This document shows positions 1 through 12,523 of a DNA stretch of 37,437 nucleotides, piece after piece. Source of the DNA: an uncultured Spirochaetaceae bacterium (GTDB taxonomy: Bacteria > Spirochaetota > Spirochaetia > Sphaerochaetales > Sphaerochaetaceae); the NCBI GenBank assembly GCA_944392935.1, contig CALXYI010000016.1, positions 1-37,437 on the forward strand, written 5' to 3'. The notes below the pieces were generated by a model. That model made no database searches. It saw only the letters and a list, made by a program, of their open reading frames with translations, and was not told the origin of the DNA. A program made the position numbers and the translations under genes. The number at the start of each line of letters is the position of its first letter. Within the stretch, counting starts at the first letter, position 1.

Positions 1-190
1 GCTCACGAGCCTTCTTGTTAACATGCGGCGACCTGAGGACAGTATATTTGTTGATACGAGTCGGGAGAGGTACTGGGCCCGAAACCTTAGCGCCCGCCTT
101 CACAACTGTCTGAACGATAGCCCTGGAGCTCTGCTCCACAAGCTCAACGTCAAATCCTCTCAACTTAACCCGGATTCTTTCATTTGCCAT
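1..190 (-). CDS. rpsJ: 30S ribosomal protein S10, N-terminal 63 codons (runs off the window)
   Basis: The reading frame starts at ATG 190-188 with [14 protein letters not shown] and continues past base 1, so only the first 63 residues of about 102 are present. The segment contains the S10 hallmarks KLRGFD and [20 protein letters not shown]10 is a small-subunit head protein and also the NusE partner of NusB and NusG in antitermination. It lies 59 bp after tuf on the same strand and probably opens the S10-spc operon beyond the window. No separate promoter is evident, so read-through from tuf is likely. Confidence 0.95.
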   Translation of the reverse strand, partial: MANERIRVKLRGFDVELVEQSSRAIVQTVVKAGAKVSGPVPLPTRINKYTVLRSPHVNKKARE

Positions 191-249
191 TTTCTTAAAA
201 ATCTCCAAAAATCATCAGCCTGCCGGGCGGACCCGGCAGACTTGCAGAA
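191..249 (-). promoter_or_regulatory. tuf-rpsJ intercistronic hairpin
   Basis: In the tuf-rpsJ gap the arms TGCCGGG and CCCGGCA form a 7-bp stem with a short loop. In the transcript it is followed within about 15 nt by a U-rich stretch. It could be a partial terminator or a processing site that sets the ratio of EF-Tu to S10 operon mRNA. The U tract is interrupted and not adjacent, so full termination is unlikely. Confidence 0.4.
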
Positions 250-1440
250 TCACTCTACGATCTCGGTTACCTGACCGGAAGCAACTGTCCTGCCGCCCTC
301 GCGGATAGCGAAGCGGAGACCCTTGTCCATAGCAACCGGGTGGATCAGCTCGACGTTGATAGTCGTGTGATCGCCAGGCATCACCATCTCCTTTCCTTCC
401 GGAAGGTGGACAGTGCCGGTGATGTCAGTTGTCCTGAAATAGAACTGCGGCCTGTATCCATCGAAGAACGGGGAGTGCCTGCCGCCCTCTTCCTTGGAAA
501 GCACGTATACAGTGCCTGTGAACTTCTGGTGCGGAGTGATTGAGTTCGGCTTCGCAAGGACCTGTCCACGGACGACTTCCTTCTTGTCGACACCGCGGAG
601 GAGAGCTCCGATGTTGTCGCCTGCCTGGCCTTCGTCAAGGATCTTGTTGAACATCTCGACACCTGTGACAACCGTGTTCTGGGTCGGCTTGATACCGACG
701 ATCTGGACAGGATCATTCACATGCACGACACCGCGCTCTACCCTGCCTGTGACAACTGTCCCACGGCCGGAGATCGAGAAGATATCCTCGATAGGCATGA
801 GGAACGGCTGGTCGACAGCTCTCTCCGGAAGCGGGATGTAGCTATCCATGGCATCAAGGAGATCGTCGATGCACTTCACGGCCTCAGGATTGTCCGGCTG
901 TGTCATTGCGAGGTATGCGGAACCCCTGACGACAGGAGCGTTGGCACCGTCGAAGCCGTACTCAGTGAGGAGATCCCTCATCTCTTCCTCTACGAGGTCG
1001 ATGAGCTCAGGATCGTCAACCTGATCGCACTTATTGATGAATACGATGATCGCAGGTACACCTACCTGGCGAGCGAGGAGGAGGTGCTCCCTTGTCTGGG
1101 CCATAGCACCATCCGTAGCAGCTACTACGATGATAGCGCCATCCATCTGTGCAGCACCTGTGATCATGTTCTTGATGTAGTCAGCGTGGCCCGGGCAGTC
1201 TACGTGTGCATAGTGCCTGTTCTTCGACTGATACTCAACATGCCTTGTGTTGATGGTGATACCACGAGCCTTCTCTTCCGGTGCATTATCAATTGCATCG
1301 TAAGCAAGGGCCTTGTCACCGAACAGCTTAGCACAATGCATCGTGATTGCAGCTGTAAGGGTGGTCTTGCCGTGATCGACGTGACCGATCGTACCTACGT
1401 TTACATGTGGCTTCGTTCTTTCGAATTTCTCCTTAGCCAT
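250..1440 (-). CDS. tuf: Elongation factor Tu
   Basis: This 396-residue GTPase delivers aminoacyl-tRNA to the ribosomal A site. The P-loop GHVDHGKT is at residues 19-26, followed by switch residues RGITINT, the DCPGH motif with the catalytic His, and NKCD. Domains 2 and 3 are complete and the protein ends GQVTEIVE. The start at 1440 is set by [19 protein letters not shown] and by AAGGAGG six bases upstream. The frame stays open for 90 codons upstream, but that stretch has no EF-Tu character and crosses the promoter. The sequence is spirochaete-like in my reading. It precedes rpsJ and is not preceded by fusA, unlike the E. coli str operon. Confidence 0.98.
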   Translation of the reverse strand: MAKEKFERTKPHVNVGTIGHVDHGKTTLTAAITMHCAKLFGDKALAYDAIDNAPEEKARGITINTRHVEYQSKNRHYAHVDCPGHADYIKNMITGAAQMDGAIIVVAATDGAMAQTREHLLLARQVGVPAIIVFINKCDQVDDPELIDLVEEEMRDLLTEYGFDGANAPVVRGSAYLAMTQPDNPEAVKCIDDLLDAMDSYIPLPERAVDQPFLMPIEDIFSISGRGTVVTGRVERGVVHVNDPVQIVGIKPTQNTVVTGVEMFNKILDEGQAGDNIGALLRGVDKKEVVRGQVLAKPNSITPHQKFTGTVYVLSKEEGGRHSPFFDGYRPQFYFRTTDITGTVHLPEGKEMVMPGDHTTINVELIHPVAMDKGLRFAIREGGRTVASGQVTEIVE

Positions 1441-1675
1441 CAGTTCCTCCTTGTGGCATGAGCCACAAAAACAAAGATATCCAATAAAGGCCCATGCCTT
1501 TATATCTGCGAGACACGCTGAATGCCAAGGATGAGAAAGGGTCCAGAGGTCGACGGGACTCACCCGGCGACAATGGTCATATCTGTCATAAAGACCGTTC
1601 CGGAACCACCTTATCGCCGCTGGCAATCGGTTTGGCTCTTCGTCAGACCATACCATGAAGGCACAGTCAGACACC
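1441..1675 (-). promoter_or_regulatory. Long structured tuf 5' leader (about 235 nt)
   Basis: If transcription starts from the promoter at 1682-1710, the tuf mRNA has an unusually long leader. Two perfect hairpins lie in it. One has 8-bp arms ATAAAGGC/GCCTTTAT around a 4-nt loop (1484-1503) and is followed by U-rich sequence. The other is a 7-bp stem TTGTGGC/GCCACAA (1451-1468) whose 3' arm runs into the Shine-Dalgarno AAGGAGG (1446-1452). Upstream, CGGCGA and TCGCCG can pair over about 50 nt. The arrangement suggests translational control or attenuation of tuf, which is inference. I see no gene or tRNA here. Confidence 0.5.
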
Positions 1676-1681
1676 TTGACT

Positions 1682-1710
1682 ACATTACATGAACGCAAAA
1701 TCTTTGTCAA
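1682..1710 (-). promoter_or_regulatory. Promoter of tuf-rpsJ
   Basis: On the minus strand, -35 TTGACA (1710-1705) is separated by exactly 17 bp from -10 TAATGT (1687-1682). This is a perfect -35 and a 4/6 -10 with ideal spacing. The predicted start is near 1675, about 235 nt before the tuf ATG. It makes tuf-rpsJ transcription independent of rpsL-rpsG. Confidence 0.75.
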
Positions 1711-1754
1711 CCGATTCCCAATTTATTCAGAGAAAAGGAATTACACCCCCGCCT

Positions 1755-2204
1755 TCAGACCTTGCGCACAAGCCACCTGCCAAGGGCAACGCCACGCCGC
1801 ACGGCCATATCCTCCCGTTCAGGCACGTATCCCATCCTGCGGAAGAAGGGAAGAGCCGTATAGGAGGAATATGCCCAGCATGGGGCCTTGCACTCCCTCT
1901 CGAGCGTGCGGAGGATGAGGCTGCCGATGCCCCTGCCCTGCAGATGCGCAGCGGTGAACAGCATATCGATGCATCCGGAAGAGGTGTCCGCGGAGCCGAA
2001 TCCCGCGAGAACGGAGCCTTCGGCCGCGAGGACAGCGAAGCTTCCAGAAAGGCGCTTGCAGAAAGAGGCCGGATCGATATCATCGGGAGCCCATGCCGCA
2101 AGCTCATCGGGAGCGCAATCGCAGCGGCATGACGAATGCACGGCATCATGGAACAATGCCGCTATATCCGGATCGAATGCACTGCTGTACCTGATGAGGC
2201 GCAC
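1755..2204 (-). CDS. GNAT family N-acetyltransferase
   Basis: This is a 149-residue GNAT-fold protein. The acetyl-CoA pyrophosphate-binding motif is HLQGRGIGSLI, matching Q/RxxGxG, after a strand ending MLFTAA. The C-terminal half contains ALPFFRRMGY, the usual beta5-alpha4 segment with an aromatic residue. I place the start at GTG 2204 because GGGAGG lies about 10 nt upstream. The frame is open further upstream but would overlap the divergent TSCPD gene. The substrate is unknown. The layout resembles the YafP/small-molecule GNAT group more than RimI. It lies between the TSCPD gene and the tuf promoter. Confidence 0.75.
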   Translation of the reverse strand: MRLIRYSSAFDPDIAALFHDAVHSSCRCDCAPDELAAWAPDDIDPASFCKRLSGSFAVLAAEGSVLAGFGSADTSSGCIDMLFTAAHLQGRGIGSLILRTLERECKAPCWAYSSYTALPFFRRMGYVPEREDMAVRRGVALGRWLVRKV

Positions 2205-2252
2205 CCTTGCCCAACCTCCCTCACCCGTGTATCTTACTGCGAGGAGGGACAG

Positions 2253-2510
2253 ATGAGAACCATCAGCTACAGAACGCACGGAACATGCTCCAGGGAGATC
2301 GTATTCGACCTGGATGACGGAGGCTGCATCCACAACCTCGCATTCAGAGGCGGCTGCAGCGGCAACCTGCAGGGCATAGGCAGGCTCTGCGAGGGAATGA
2401 AGGCCGAGGATGCGATAGAGCGCACGAAGGGGATAAGATGCGGCTTCAGGCCGACCTCGTGCCCCGACCAGCTGTCGAAGGCGCTGGAGGAAGCCCTTTC
2501 CTCAGATTAG
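2253..2510 (+). CDS. TSCPD domain protein (TIGR03905 family, four conserved Cys)
   Basis: An 85-residue protein that ends in the signature TSCPDQL. Conserved cysteines occur in GTCS, GGC, GGCSGN, RLCEG, IRCGF and TSCPD, suggesting metal or nucleotide binding. The same domain is found at the C-terminus of some class II ribonucleotide reductases. ATG 2253 follows GAGGAGGG with a 4-nt spacer, and this start matches the family N-terminus. The molecular function is not established. It is one of the few plus-strand genes in the ribosomal region and converges on the small KilA-N-like gene, with 4 bp between the stops. Confidence 0.8.
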   Translation: MRTISYRTHGTCSREIVFDLDDGGCIHNLAFRGGCSGNLQGIGRLCEGMKAEDAIERTKGIRCGFRPTSCPDQLSKALEEALSSD

Positions 2511-2514
2511 ATCA

Positions 2515-2850
2515 TCATATGTTTATCCCGCGGGCGGTGAGGAATGCCACGAAATCATTGAATATATCGATATCGGCAATCACTTCCTCGCCATCCATCG
2601 CAAGGCCTTGGCACGATGTGAGCGCAATGAAATCGGGAACGGTTATCACCTCGTCGCGCTCTGTCTTCTCGAAGAGATACGGGATGCTTCCCTCCCGGAA
2701 GCTCTCGTTCCCGTTCCGCCTTTCCCAGTCGACAATGGCGGCCACGGTGGATTTCTGGGAAAGCCATCCCTCGATCTCGCGCATCGGGGTCCTTATGAAG
2801 CGCCTGCAGTAGGCCGTAAGGGAATAGTAGTCATCGTAATCGGGAATCAT
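2515..2850 (-). CDS. Small protein with a possible KilA-N-like domain
   Basis: A 111-residue protein starting at ATG 2850 behind a strong Shine-Dalgarno, GGAGGAG. Residues 9-50, DYYSLTAYCRRF...IEGWLSQKSTVAAIVDWERRN, resemble the KilA-N pattern of a SLTDIA-type strand-helix, an NW/GWL helix and a W-E helix. KilA-N modules are DNA-binding and common in phage proteins and stand-alone bacterial proteins. The match is from memory and weak, so hypothetical protein is the safe name. It follows rpsG after a possible terminator, so it may have its own promoter. There is no signal peptide or membrane segment. Confidence 0.5.
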   Translation of the reverse strand: MIPDYDDYYSLTAYCRRFIRTPMREIEGWLSQKSTVAAIVDWERRNGNESFREGSIPYLFEKTERDEVITVPDFIALTSCQGLAMDGEEVIADIDIFNDFVAFLTARGINI

Positions 2851-2889
2851 CTCTCCTCCTCCCGGAAATGATAGCATAAGGGAATCATG

Positions 2890-2922
2890 GAGAGAAGGAA
2901 GAACCCTCCGCACAGGGGAGGG
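2890..2922 (-). terminator. Possible intrinsic terminator after rpsG
   Basis: Arms CCCTCC (2904-2909) and GGAGGG (2917-2922) form a 6-bp GC stem with a 7-nt loop. In the minus-strand transcript it is followed by a pyrimidine-rich TTCTTCCTTCTC. It lies 24 nt after the rpsG stop and may end the long rpmG-to-rpsG operon, at least partly. Confidence 0.5.
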
Positions 2923-2945
2923 CTCTCATCATTGAAGGCTGCTGA

Positions 2946-3413
2946 CTACCAGCGGAAATCGCTGAATGCCTTGTTTGCATCTGCCATCCTGTGGACATCT
3001 TCCTTCTTCTTGAAGGCTGCGCCGGTGGAGTTATATGCATCCATCAGCTCATCAGCAAGCTTATCGCTCATGCTCTTGCCGTTGCGTGCACGGGCTGCAG
3101 CGATGATCCAGCGCATCGCAAGCGCCTCCCTTCTCTCTTCCCTGATCTCGACAGGTACCTGATAGGTTGCGCCGCCGACCCTCCTGGACTTGACCTCGAC
3201 AACAGGCTTCACGTTATCGACAGCCTTGCTGAAGACATCGAGCGCATTCTCGCCGCTCTTCTCCGCGATCGTATCCATGGCTGTATAGAGGATGCGGGTG
3301 GAGATGCTCTTCTTTCCATGGAGCATCATGCGGCAGATGAATTTCTCGACAACCGTGCTGTGGTAAATCGCATCAGGAGTGACCTTCCTGACCGGAGTCT
3401 TCTCTCTTGACAT
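2946..3413 (-). CDS. rpsG: 30S ribosomal protein S7
   Basis: A 155-residue primary-binding protein of the small-subunit head that organises the 3' major domain of 16S rRNA. Typical segments are [12 protein letters not shown], the central [15 protein letters not shown] hairpin and [15 protein letters not shown], with the basic, aromatic-ended C-terminus SDFRW. The length matches most bacterial S7 proteins. It lies 12 bp downstream of rpsL in the usual S12-S7 pair. In E. coli S7 autoregulates the str operon. fusA, the usual next gene, is absent here. Confidence 0.97.
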   Translation of the reverse strand: MSREKTPVRKVTPDAIYHSTVVEKFICRMMLHGKKSISTRILYTAMDTIAEKSGENALDVFSKAVDNVKPVVEVKSRRVGGATYQVPVEIREERREALAMRWIIAAARARNGKSMSDKLADELMDAYNSTGAAFKKKEDVHRMADANKAFSDFRW

Positions 3414-3425
3414 ATCTTCCTCCTA

Positions 3426-3800
3426 TCAGGCCTTTGGCTTCTTCGCGCCGTACTTGGAGCGGCTGCGCTTGCGGTCTGCGACACCGAGGGTATCCTTGGT
3501 ACCGCGGATGATGTGATACCTTACACCCGGGAGGTCCTTGACCCTTCCGCCCCTGATGAGCACGACTGAGTGCTCCTGGAGGTTGTGGCCGATACCAGGG
3601 ATGTATGCGGTTACTTCGATTCCATTCGAAAGGCGCACACGTGCGACTTTCCTGAGAGCGGAGTTAGGCTTCTTGGGGGTTACTGTCATAACCCTTGTGC
3701 ATACTCCCCTCTTCTGGGGGCAGCCCTGCAGAGCCGGAGACTTAGTCTTCGACTTGGAGGATTCCCTGCCCTTCCTTATAAGCTGATTGATAGTAGGCAT
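3426..3800 (-). CDS. rpsL: 30S ribosomal protein S12
   Basis: A 124-residue decoding-centre protein. [12 protein letters not shown] fixes the start at 3800; the frame is open upstream but that part is not S12-like. The two loops that contact the decoding site, [11 protein letters not shown] and [13 protein letters not shown], carry the lysines altered in streptomycin-resistant mutants, so the sequence looks wild type for that site. The Asp after the second Lys is the RimO methylthiolation target in other bacteria. It lies 137 bp after rpoC and just before rpsG, so it belongs to the beta/beta'-S12-S7 transcription unit. Confidence 0.98.
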   Translation of the reverse strand: MPTINQLIRKGRESSKSKTKSPALQGCPQKRGVCTRVMTVTPKKPNSALRKVARVRLSNGIEVTAYIPGIGHNLQEHSVVLIRGGRVKDLPGVRYHIIRGTKDTLGVADRKRSRSKYGAKKPKA

Positions 3801-3937
3801 CTTTCGATACGCTCCTTTGATTTGATCCGCTCGCTCACAGATGAGGGACCTATGCCGCTCAAGCGGCACATCTATTTGAAGACGATGGTCAGCATGAGAA
3901 CTGCCGCGAAGACCCCGGAGGGGCGCCGACAGGCGCC
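3801..3937 (-). promoter_or_regulatory. rpoC-rpsL spacer with three compact hairpins
   Basis: The 137-nt spacer holds GGCGCC-GACA-GGCGCC directly abutting the rpoC stop (3922-3937), CCCC-GGA-GGGG (3913-3923, partly exclusive with the first), and TGCCGC-TCAA-GCGGCA (3853-3868). None has a U tract. They are more likely mRNA processing or stability elements separating RNA-polymerase from ribosomal-protein messages than terminators. No convincing promoter for rpsL is visible. Confidence 0.4.
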
Positions 3938-6900
3938 TTACTCCTCAAACGGACCTTCGTCCATACCGGCAGTTTCTCCCACCGTCCTCATATCACCGAT
4001 CTCCTCTGCATCGAAATCCTCGAATACGGTCTCGGCCTTCTGCTCCTTCCTGACCCTATCGACTTCCTTCTGCAGCTCGAGAAGCTTCTCATCCTCATCG
4101 AGATGGACATTCCTGTAGTGCTTCATACCTGTACCGGCAGGAATGAGATGCCCGATGATGACATTCTCCTTGAGGCCTCTCAGCTCATCTTTCTTACCAG
4201 CAATGGCTGCATTGGTCAAGACCTTGGTGGTCGAGAGGAACGAAGCCGCGGAAATGAACGAATCGACGGAGAGCGCCGCTTCGGAGACACCCTGCAGGAC
4301 AGGGCGTGCGATAGCCGGTGTCTTGCCCTGCTTCTTCATCTCGGCGTTCACGCGGTCGAAGTAGTTCTTGTCGACGCGCTGCTGCTTGACGAACTGCGTA
4401 TCGCCGGCCCTGAGGATCTCGACCTTCCTGAGCATCTGGCGGATTATGATTCCCAGATGCTTCTCGTTGATCTCGACACCCTGCATCCTGTAGACCTTCT
4501 GGATCTCGTTGACGAGGAATGAGAGCACTGCGTTCTCGCCGAGCACATCAAGCACTTCCCTCGATGTCACAGGCTCGTCGCAGAGAGGCTCGCCCGCCTT
4601 GACCTCATCGCCCTCGCGGACGAGGAGGATCGCATCCTTGGTATATACCTTATGCGGATGCAACGCTCCGAAGGCATCGCGGATCGTGACTGTGGTCGTC
4701 GATCCGTTCGCAGTCCCAGCCTGGACCTCCGTCACCGTACCGGTCACTCGGGCAAGGATTATCGGGTTGACCTTATTGGAGGAAGCGACCTTCCCGTGGC
4801 GTGCCTCGAAGAGGGAGTCGACCTGCGGAAGACCTCCGGCGATATCCTTCGTCGTCGTGCTGTCCTTGGAGACCTTCGCGATTATATCACCGGCCTCAAC
4901 GCGTTCCCCGCGTTCCTTGATGACCATGTATGCACCGCCCGGGATCTGATAGAAGTTGAGCTCCCCGGAATCGGTGCGCACCACGACAGCAGGGCGGAAT
5001 GCACCGAGCTGCGCGCTAGGCACGACAAGGATCTCGGAATCCCCGGCCTCGTTGTATGTGCGCCTGAATGACTTATCCTCGACGAAGTCGTTCATCTCCT
5101 CAACCACGCCGCTTTCCTCTGCGATGATGGGTTCGGAGAACGGATCGAACGTGATGATCGCGGCATCCTCAGGCACGACCTGGCCTTCAGAGACCATGAG
5201 CTCGGAACCTGCAGGCACCTGGTAATCAGCCTCCGGGCCTACTACGAACGTGCGGATCCCTCCGGAAAGGGATGATGGATCCTGTATCTGCAGGAGCCTT
5301 CCGTTCTCTGCCGCTGCGATCTCCTCTCCTCCCCTCCTGTAGAAAGGATAGCCCTTTCCGACAGCTTCGCCATTCTGCACGAGAAGCTCATCGAACTGAC
5401 CCGTGATCTCCTCGAATACGCGGCTCAGCGTTATATGGCCCTTCCTCGGGAAGAGGCGCTGCCCGCTGCTGTTGCTGATGATCAGTCCCTTCAGGGCACG
5501 GATGATCGTCGGATAGCTGAATGCGAGCTTGTTCTCCTTGGTGGATGTGGAAGCTGTTCCGCCGACATGGAATGTACGCATCGTAAGCTGCGTTCCGGGC
5601 TGTCCGATGGACTGGGCTGCGATGATTCCGACAGCTTCGCCTATCTCGACAGGGCGGTTCGTGGCAAGGTTGCGTCCATAGCACTTGCGGCATACGCCAT
5701 GCTCGGCCTCGCAGGTGAGGACGGTGCGGAGGAGGACCTTCTCGACACCGGCTTCCTCGATTGCCGCCGCTGTCTCATCGGAAATCTCCTCGTTCGCCTT
5801 GGCAAGCACCACAGGAGCGCCGTTCCCGTCCTTGAGGAACGGATGGAGGACATCCTCCACGGGGCATGATCCGGTGATCCTCGAGGCAAGCGTCTCGATG
5901 ACTGCATCGCCGTCCTTCACTGCCGACACCCAGATTCCGTTGATCGTATGGCAATCCTCGATCGAGACGACCACATCCTGGGCGACATCGACGAGCTTAC
6001 GTGTAAGGTAGCCTGCCTTGGCTGTCTTGAGCGCCGTATCGGTAAGACCCTTCCTCGCGCCATTGGACGAGATGAAGAACTCCATGATCGAGAGGCCTTC
6101 CTTGAAGTTCGACTTGATCGGAAGCTCGATGATCTTGCCGTTTGACTTGGCCATGAGGCCGCGCATGCCGCCGAGCTGCCTGATCTGGTTCTTGGAACCC
6201 CTAGCGCCGGATTCAACCATCAGATAGAGCGGATTGAATCCATGCTGGCTCTTCCTCAGATCCTCCATGAGCCTGTCAGTCAGGGCCTCGTTGGTCTCTG
6301 TCCATACTTCGATGACACGGTTGTATCTCTCTTCCTGAGTGATCTGCCCATCATGATACTGCTTGAAGACGACCGACTGCTTCTCATTCGCCTCCTCGAT
6401 AAGCTCAGGCTTCTCCTCAGGGACGACCATATCCGAAAGCCCGATCGTGGCGCCGAAGAGCGTCGCGTACTTGAATCCGAGGTCCTTCACAGAATCGAGG
6501 AGCTCGACAGCCACCGATGGCTTGCGGTTCCTGATCGTCTCGCCTATGACCTTCCTCAGCTGCTTGTCGCCAAGGCAGTAGTTCTGATATGGGATGCCCT
6601 CCGGTATCGCCGCATTGAAGATGATGCGTCCCGGAGTCGTCGCATACCAGCTCCTTCCGTCGGAAGTCTGGCTGCTGCCCTTCTCGTCGACTATGACAAG
6701 CCCCTTCTTGAAGCGGTAATAGATCTTCTCATTGTAGGAGACCGAATATGCATCGATTGCCGCCTCTATCTCAGCGACAGTCTCGAACCTCTTCACCTTC
6801 CTGTCCGGATCGAGATCGGTCATCTCCTTCGTAAGGTAGAAGATGCCGAGGACCATGTCCTGCGACGGGAATGCGATAGGCTTGCCGTTCGCCGGATCCA

Positions 6901-8350
6901 GGAGGTTCGTGGTGGAGAGCATGAGCGTCCAGCATTCGAGCTGGGCAGCCTGCGTAAGAGGCACATGGATAGCCATCTGGTCACCATCGAAGTCAGCATT
7001 GAATGCATGGCATACGAGCGGATGGAGCTTGAGTGCCTTCCCCTCTACGAGCACCGGCTCGAAAGCCTGGATGCCGAGACGATGGAGAGTCGGGGCCCTG
7101 TTGAGCATGACGGGATGCTCCTTCACGACCTCATCAAGCACGGACCATACCTCAGGAGCCTCCTGCTCGACAAGAAGCTTCGCACGCTTGACGTTCTGGG
7201 CGATCTCCTTCTGCTCGAGCTTGCGCATGATGAACGGCTTGAAGAGCTCGAGAGCCATCTTCGAAGGCACTCCGCACTGATGCATCCTCAGCTCCGGGCC
7301 TACGACGATAACGGAGCGTCCCGAGTAGTCGACGCGCTTGCCGAGGAGGTTCTGCCTGAACCTTCCCTGCTTGCCCTTGAGCACATCGGAGAGCGACTTG
7401 AGGTCGCGCTTGCTGCTTCCCTTCGTCGGATTCGGCGTCTTCGAGTTGTCGAAGAGGGAATCGACAGCTTCCTGCAGCATCCTCTTCTCGTTGCGGATGA
7501 TGATATCAGGAGCCTGGATGGCGATGAGCCTGTCCAGACGGTTGTTCCTGTTTATGACACGCCTGTACAGCTCATTGAGATCGGTTGTCGCGAAGCGTCC
7601 GCCATCGAGCTGCACCATCGGGCGGAGATCAGGCGGGATCACGGGGATGACCTTGAGGAGCATCCATTCAGGCCTGTTCCCTGACGAGAGGAACTCCTCG
7701 CAGTAGCGGATACGGGAGAGAAGCTTGTTATCGATCTTGTTGTTCGCCTCCTCCTTCTGCGAAAGCTGGGCCCTGAGCTCTTCAGAAAGCGTCTTGAGGT
7801 CGAGATCCTTAAGCAGATCGTAGATGGCCTCAGCGCCCATGCCTGCCTTGAATGTATCGCCATACTTGTCGACAGCCATGTAGTACTCATCCTCGCTCAG
7901 CACCTGATACTTCCTCAGATCGGTATCCTGACCGGGATCCGTGACCACGTATTTCTCATATGAGAGTATCTCCATGAGCTCCGATCTCTTTATGTCGAGA
8001 AGATAGCTCATGATCGATGGCGTCGAGCGGTAGAACCAGATGTGGGCTACCGGAGCGGCAAGGGTGATATGGCCGATGCGCTCGCGGCGGACCTTCGTAT
8101 CCGTGACCTCCACACCGCAGCGGTCGCAGACGACGCCCTTGTATCTGTTGGACTTGAACTTGCCGCAGCAGCACTCCCAGGCCTTGGTTGTGCCGAAGAT
8201 CCTCTCGCAGAAGAGGCCATCCTTCTCCGGGCGGAGAGAACGGTAGTTGATGGTCTCAGGCTTCTTAACCTCGCCATAAGACCAAGCGAGAATCTGCTCC
8301 GGCGAAGCAAGCTTTATCCTTATAGAGCTGAAATCCTGTATTTCCTTCAT
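3938..8350 (-). CDS. rpoC: DNA-directed RNA polymerase subunit beta'
   Basis: A full-length 1470-residue beta' subunit. An N-terminal zinc ribbon, [20 protein letters not shown], precedes the clamp. The universal NADFDGDQM motif places the three Mg-binding aspartates at residues 453, 455 and 457. The bridge helix and trigger-loop region follow, with the second zinc site ([11 protein letters not shown]). A sandwich-barrel-hybrid-like insertion lies in the C-terminal third. It starts 13 bp after rpoB behind AGGAGG. No frameshift interrupts the frame. The C-terminus is acidic. Confidence 0.98.
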   Translation of the reverse strand: MKEIQDFSSIRIKLASPEQILAWSYGEVKKPETINYRSLRPEKDGLFCERIFGTTKAWECCCGKFKSNRYKGVVCDRCGVEVTDTKVRRERIGHITLAAPVAHIWFYRSTPSIMSYLLDIKRSELMEILSYEKYVVTDPGQDTDLRKYQVLSEDEYYMAVDKYGDTFKAGMGAEAIYDLLKDLDLKTLSEELRAQLSQKEEANNKIDNKLLSRIRYCEEFLSSGNRPEWMLLKVIPVIPPDLRPMVQLDGGRFATTDLNELYRRVINRNNRLDRLIAIQAPDIIIRNEKRMLQEAVDSLFDNSKTPNPTKGSSKRDLKSLSDVLKGKQGRFRQNLLGKRVDYSGRSVIVVGPELRMHQCGVPSKMALELFKPFIMRKLEQKEIAQNVKRAKLLVEQEAPEVWSVLDEVVKEHPVMLNRAPTLHRLGIQAFEPVLVEGKALKLHPLVCHAFNADFDGDQMAIHVPLTQAAQLECWTLMLSTTNLLDPANGKPIAFPSQDMVLGIFYLTKEMTDLDPDRKVKRFETVAEIEAAIDAYSVSYNEKIYYRFKKGLVIVDEKGSSQTSDGRSWYATTPGRIIFNAAIPEGIPYQNYCLGDKQLRKVIGETIRNRKPSVAVELLDSVKDLGFKYATLFGATIGLSDMVVPEEKPELIEEANEKQSVVFKQYHDGQITQEERYNRVIEVWTETNEALTDRLMEDLRKSQHGFNPLYLMVESGARGSKNQIRQLGGMRGLMAKSNGKIIELPIKSNFKEGLSIMEFFISSNGARKGLTDTALKTAKAGYLTRKLVDVAQDVVVSIEDCHTINGIWVSAVKDGDAVIETLASRITGSCPVEDVLHPFLKDGNGAPVVLAKANEEISDETAAAIEEAGVEKVLLRTVLTCEAEHGVCRKCYGRNLATNRPVEIGEAVGIIAAQSIGQPGTQLTMRTFHVGGTASTSTKENKLAFSYPTIIRALKGLIISNSSGQRLFPRKGHITLSRVFEEITGQFDELLVQNGEAVGKGYPFYRRGGEEIAAAENGRLLQIQDPSSLSGGIRTFVVGPEADYQVPAGSELMVSEGQVVPEDAAIITFDPFSEPIIAEESGVVEEMNDFVEDKSFRRTYNEAGDSEILVVPSAQLGAFRPAVVVRTDSGELNFYQIPGGAYMVIKERGERVEAGDIIAKVSKDSTTTKDIAGGLPQVDSLFEARHGKVASSNKVNPIILARVTGTVTEVQAGTANGSTTTVTIRDAFGALHPHKVYTKDAILLVREGDEVKAGEPLCDEPVTSREVLDVLGENAVLSFLVNEIQKVYRMQGVEINEKHLGIIIRQMLRKVEILRAGDTQFVKQQRVDKNYFDRVNAEMKKQGKTPAIARPVLQGVSEAALSVDSFISAASFLSTTKVLTNAAIAGKKDELRGLKENVIIGHLIPAGTGMKHYRNVHLDEDEKLLELQKEVDRVRKEQKAETVFEDFDAEEIGDMRTVGETAGMDEGPFEE

Positions 8351-8363
8351 TCCGTCTTTCCTC

Positions 8364-11957
<3,594 letters not shown>

Positions 11958-12016
11958 CATTGTACCTCCATAGCACACTGAATCGCTTTTTCTCACTATT
12001 GTTTACAGACACCTAA

Positions 12017-12065
12017 GCCATCGGGCAGGCCCGATGGCATAATCCCAGGCCTGGAGCGGCCTGGG
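12017..12065 (-). promoter_or_regulatory. Tandem hairpins between rplL and rpoB
   Basis: Two strong stem-loops lie back to back: CCCAGGCC/GGCCTGGG (12044-12065, 8 bp) and GCCATCGGG/CCCGATGGC (12017-12038, 9 bp, 4-nt loop). No U run follows the second. In E. coli the same intergenic position contains an attenuator and an RNase III site that lower rpoBC expression relative to L7/L12. An equivalent role is likely by position but not proven by sequence. Confidence 0.6.
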
Positions 12066-12085
12066 CATACTGAATATAGGCAGTG

Positions 12086-12463
12086 TTATTTGACCTCGAT
12101 AACACATCCAGCAGCTGTAAGCTTCTCCTTCATGGAGTTAGCCTCTTCCTTGCTGACGCCTTCCTTGAGGTTACCGCCGTTCTCGCAGAGGTCCTTTGCC
12201 TCCTTGAGGCCGAGACCCGTGACAGCCCTTACTTCCTTGATGCATGCGATCTTCTTTGCTGCATCAACGCTCTTGAGGACGACTGTGAACTCAGTCTGCT
12301 CCTCCTCTGCAGGGGCATCGCCAGCAGCAGCTGCACCAGGAGCTGCGACAGCAGCGGCAGCCGCAACAACACCGAACTTCTCCTCCATCATCTTGATGAG
12401 GTCCGCAACATCCATAACGCTCATCTGAGCGATGGATTCAAGGATTTCTTCCTTTGTAGCCAT
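12086..12463 (-). CDS. rplL: 50S ribosomal protein L7/L12
   Basis: A 125-residue stalk protein. The N-terminal dimerisation and L10-binding domain is residues 1-35, followed by an Ala/Pro/Gly hinge ([16 protein letters not shown]) and the C-terminal globular domain. The CTD carries the factor-binding helix [22 protein letters not shown], which recruits EF-Tu, EF-G and IF2. The Shine-Dalgarno AAGGAG sits 7 nt before the ATG. It lies 60 nt after rplJ, separated by a hairpin, and is followed by the tandem stem-loops before rpoB. Confidence 0.98.
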   Translation of the reverse strand: MATKEEILESIAQMSVMDVADLIKMMEEKFGVVAAAAAVAAPGAAAAGDAPAEEEQTEFTVVLKSVDAAKKIACIKEVRAVTGLGLKEAKDLCENGGNLKEGVSKEEANSMKEKLTAAGCVIEVK

Positions 12464-12488
12464 ATTATCTTCTCCTTATGATATTTCC

Positions 12489-12522
12489 ACGGTCTAGCAG
12501 GTTACTTGAAGACTAGGACCGT
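12489..12522 (-). promoter_or_regulatory. rplJ-rplL intercistronic hairpin
   Basis: Arms ACGGTCTAG (12489-12497) and CTAGGACCGT (12513-12522) pair with a single bulged base and a 15-nt loop. The hairpin begins right after the rplJ stop and ends about 25 nt before the rplL ATG. Four L7/L12 copies are needed per L10, so a stabilising or translation-enhancing structure here is plausible. It lacks a U tract. Confidence 0.45.
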
Positions 12523-12523
12523 A

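Noticed and set aside
1580..1605. T-box-like string AAGGTGGTTCCG in the tuf leader
   Set aside because: It lacks the rest of the T-box consensus and a specifier loop, and T-boxes precede aminoacyl-tRNA or amino-acid genes rather than tuf.
1441..1710. EF-Tu frame open for 90 codons upstream, suggesting a 486-residue N-terminally extended EF-Tu
   Set aside because: The extension is Cys/Trp-rich, unlike EF-Tu, crosses a strong promoter, and a consensus Shine-Dalgarno precedes the internal ATG at 1440 that matches the family start.
6242..7684. 480-codon open frame antisense to rpoC
   Set aside because: It is an antisense shadow produced by codon bias; the sense frame encodes intact beta' with catalytic motifs, and the antisense product has no recognisable domain.
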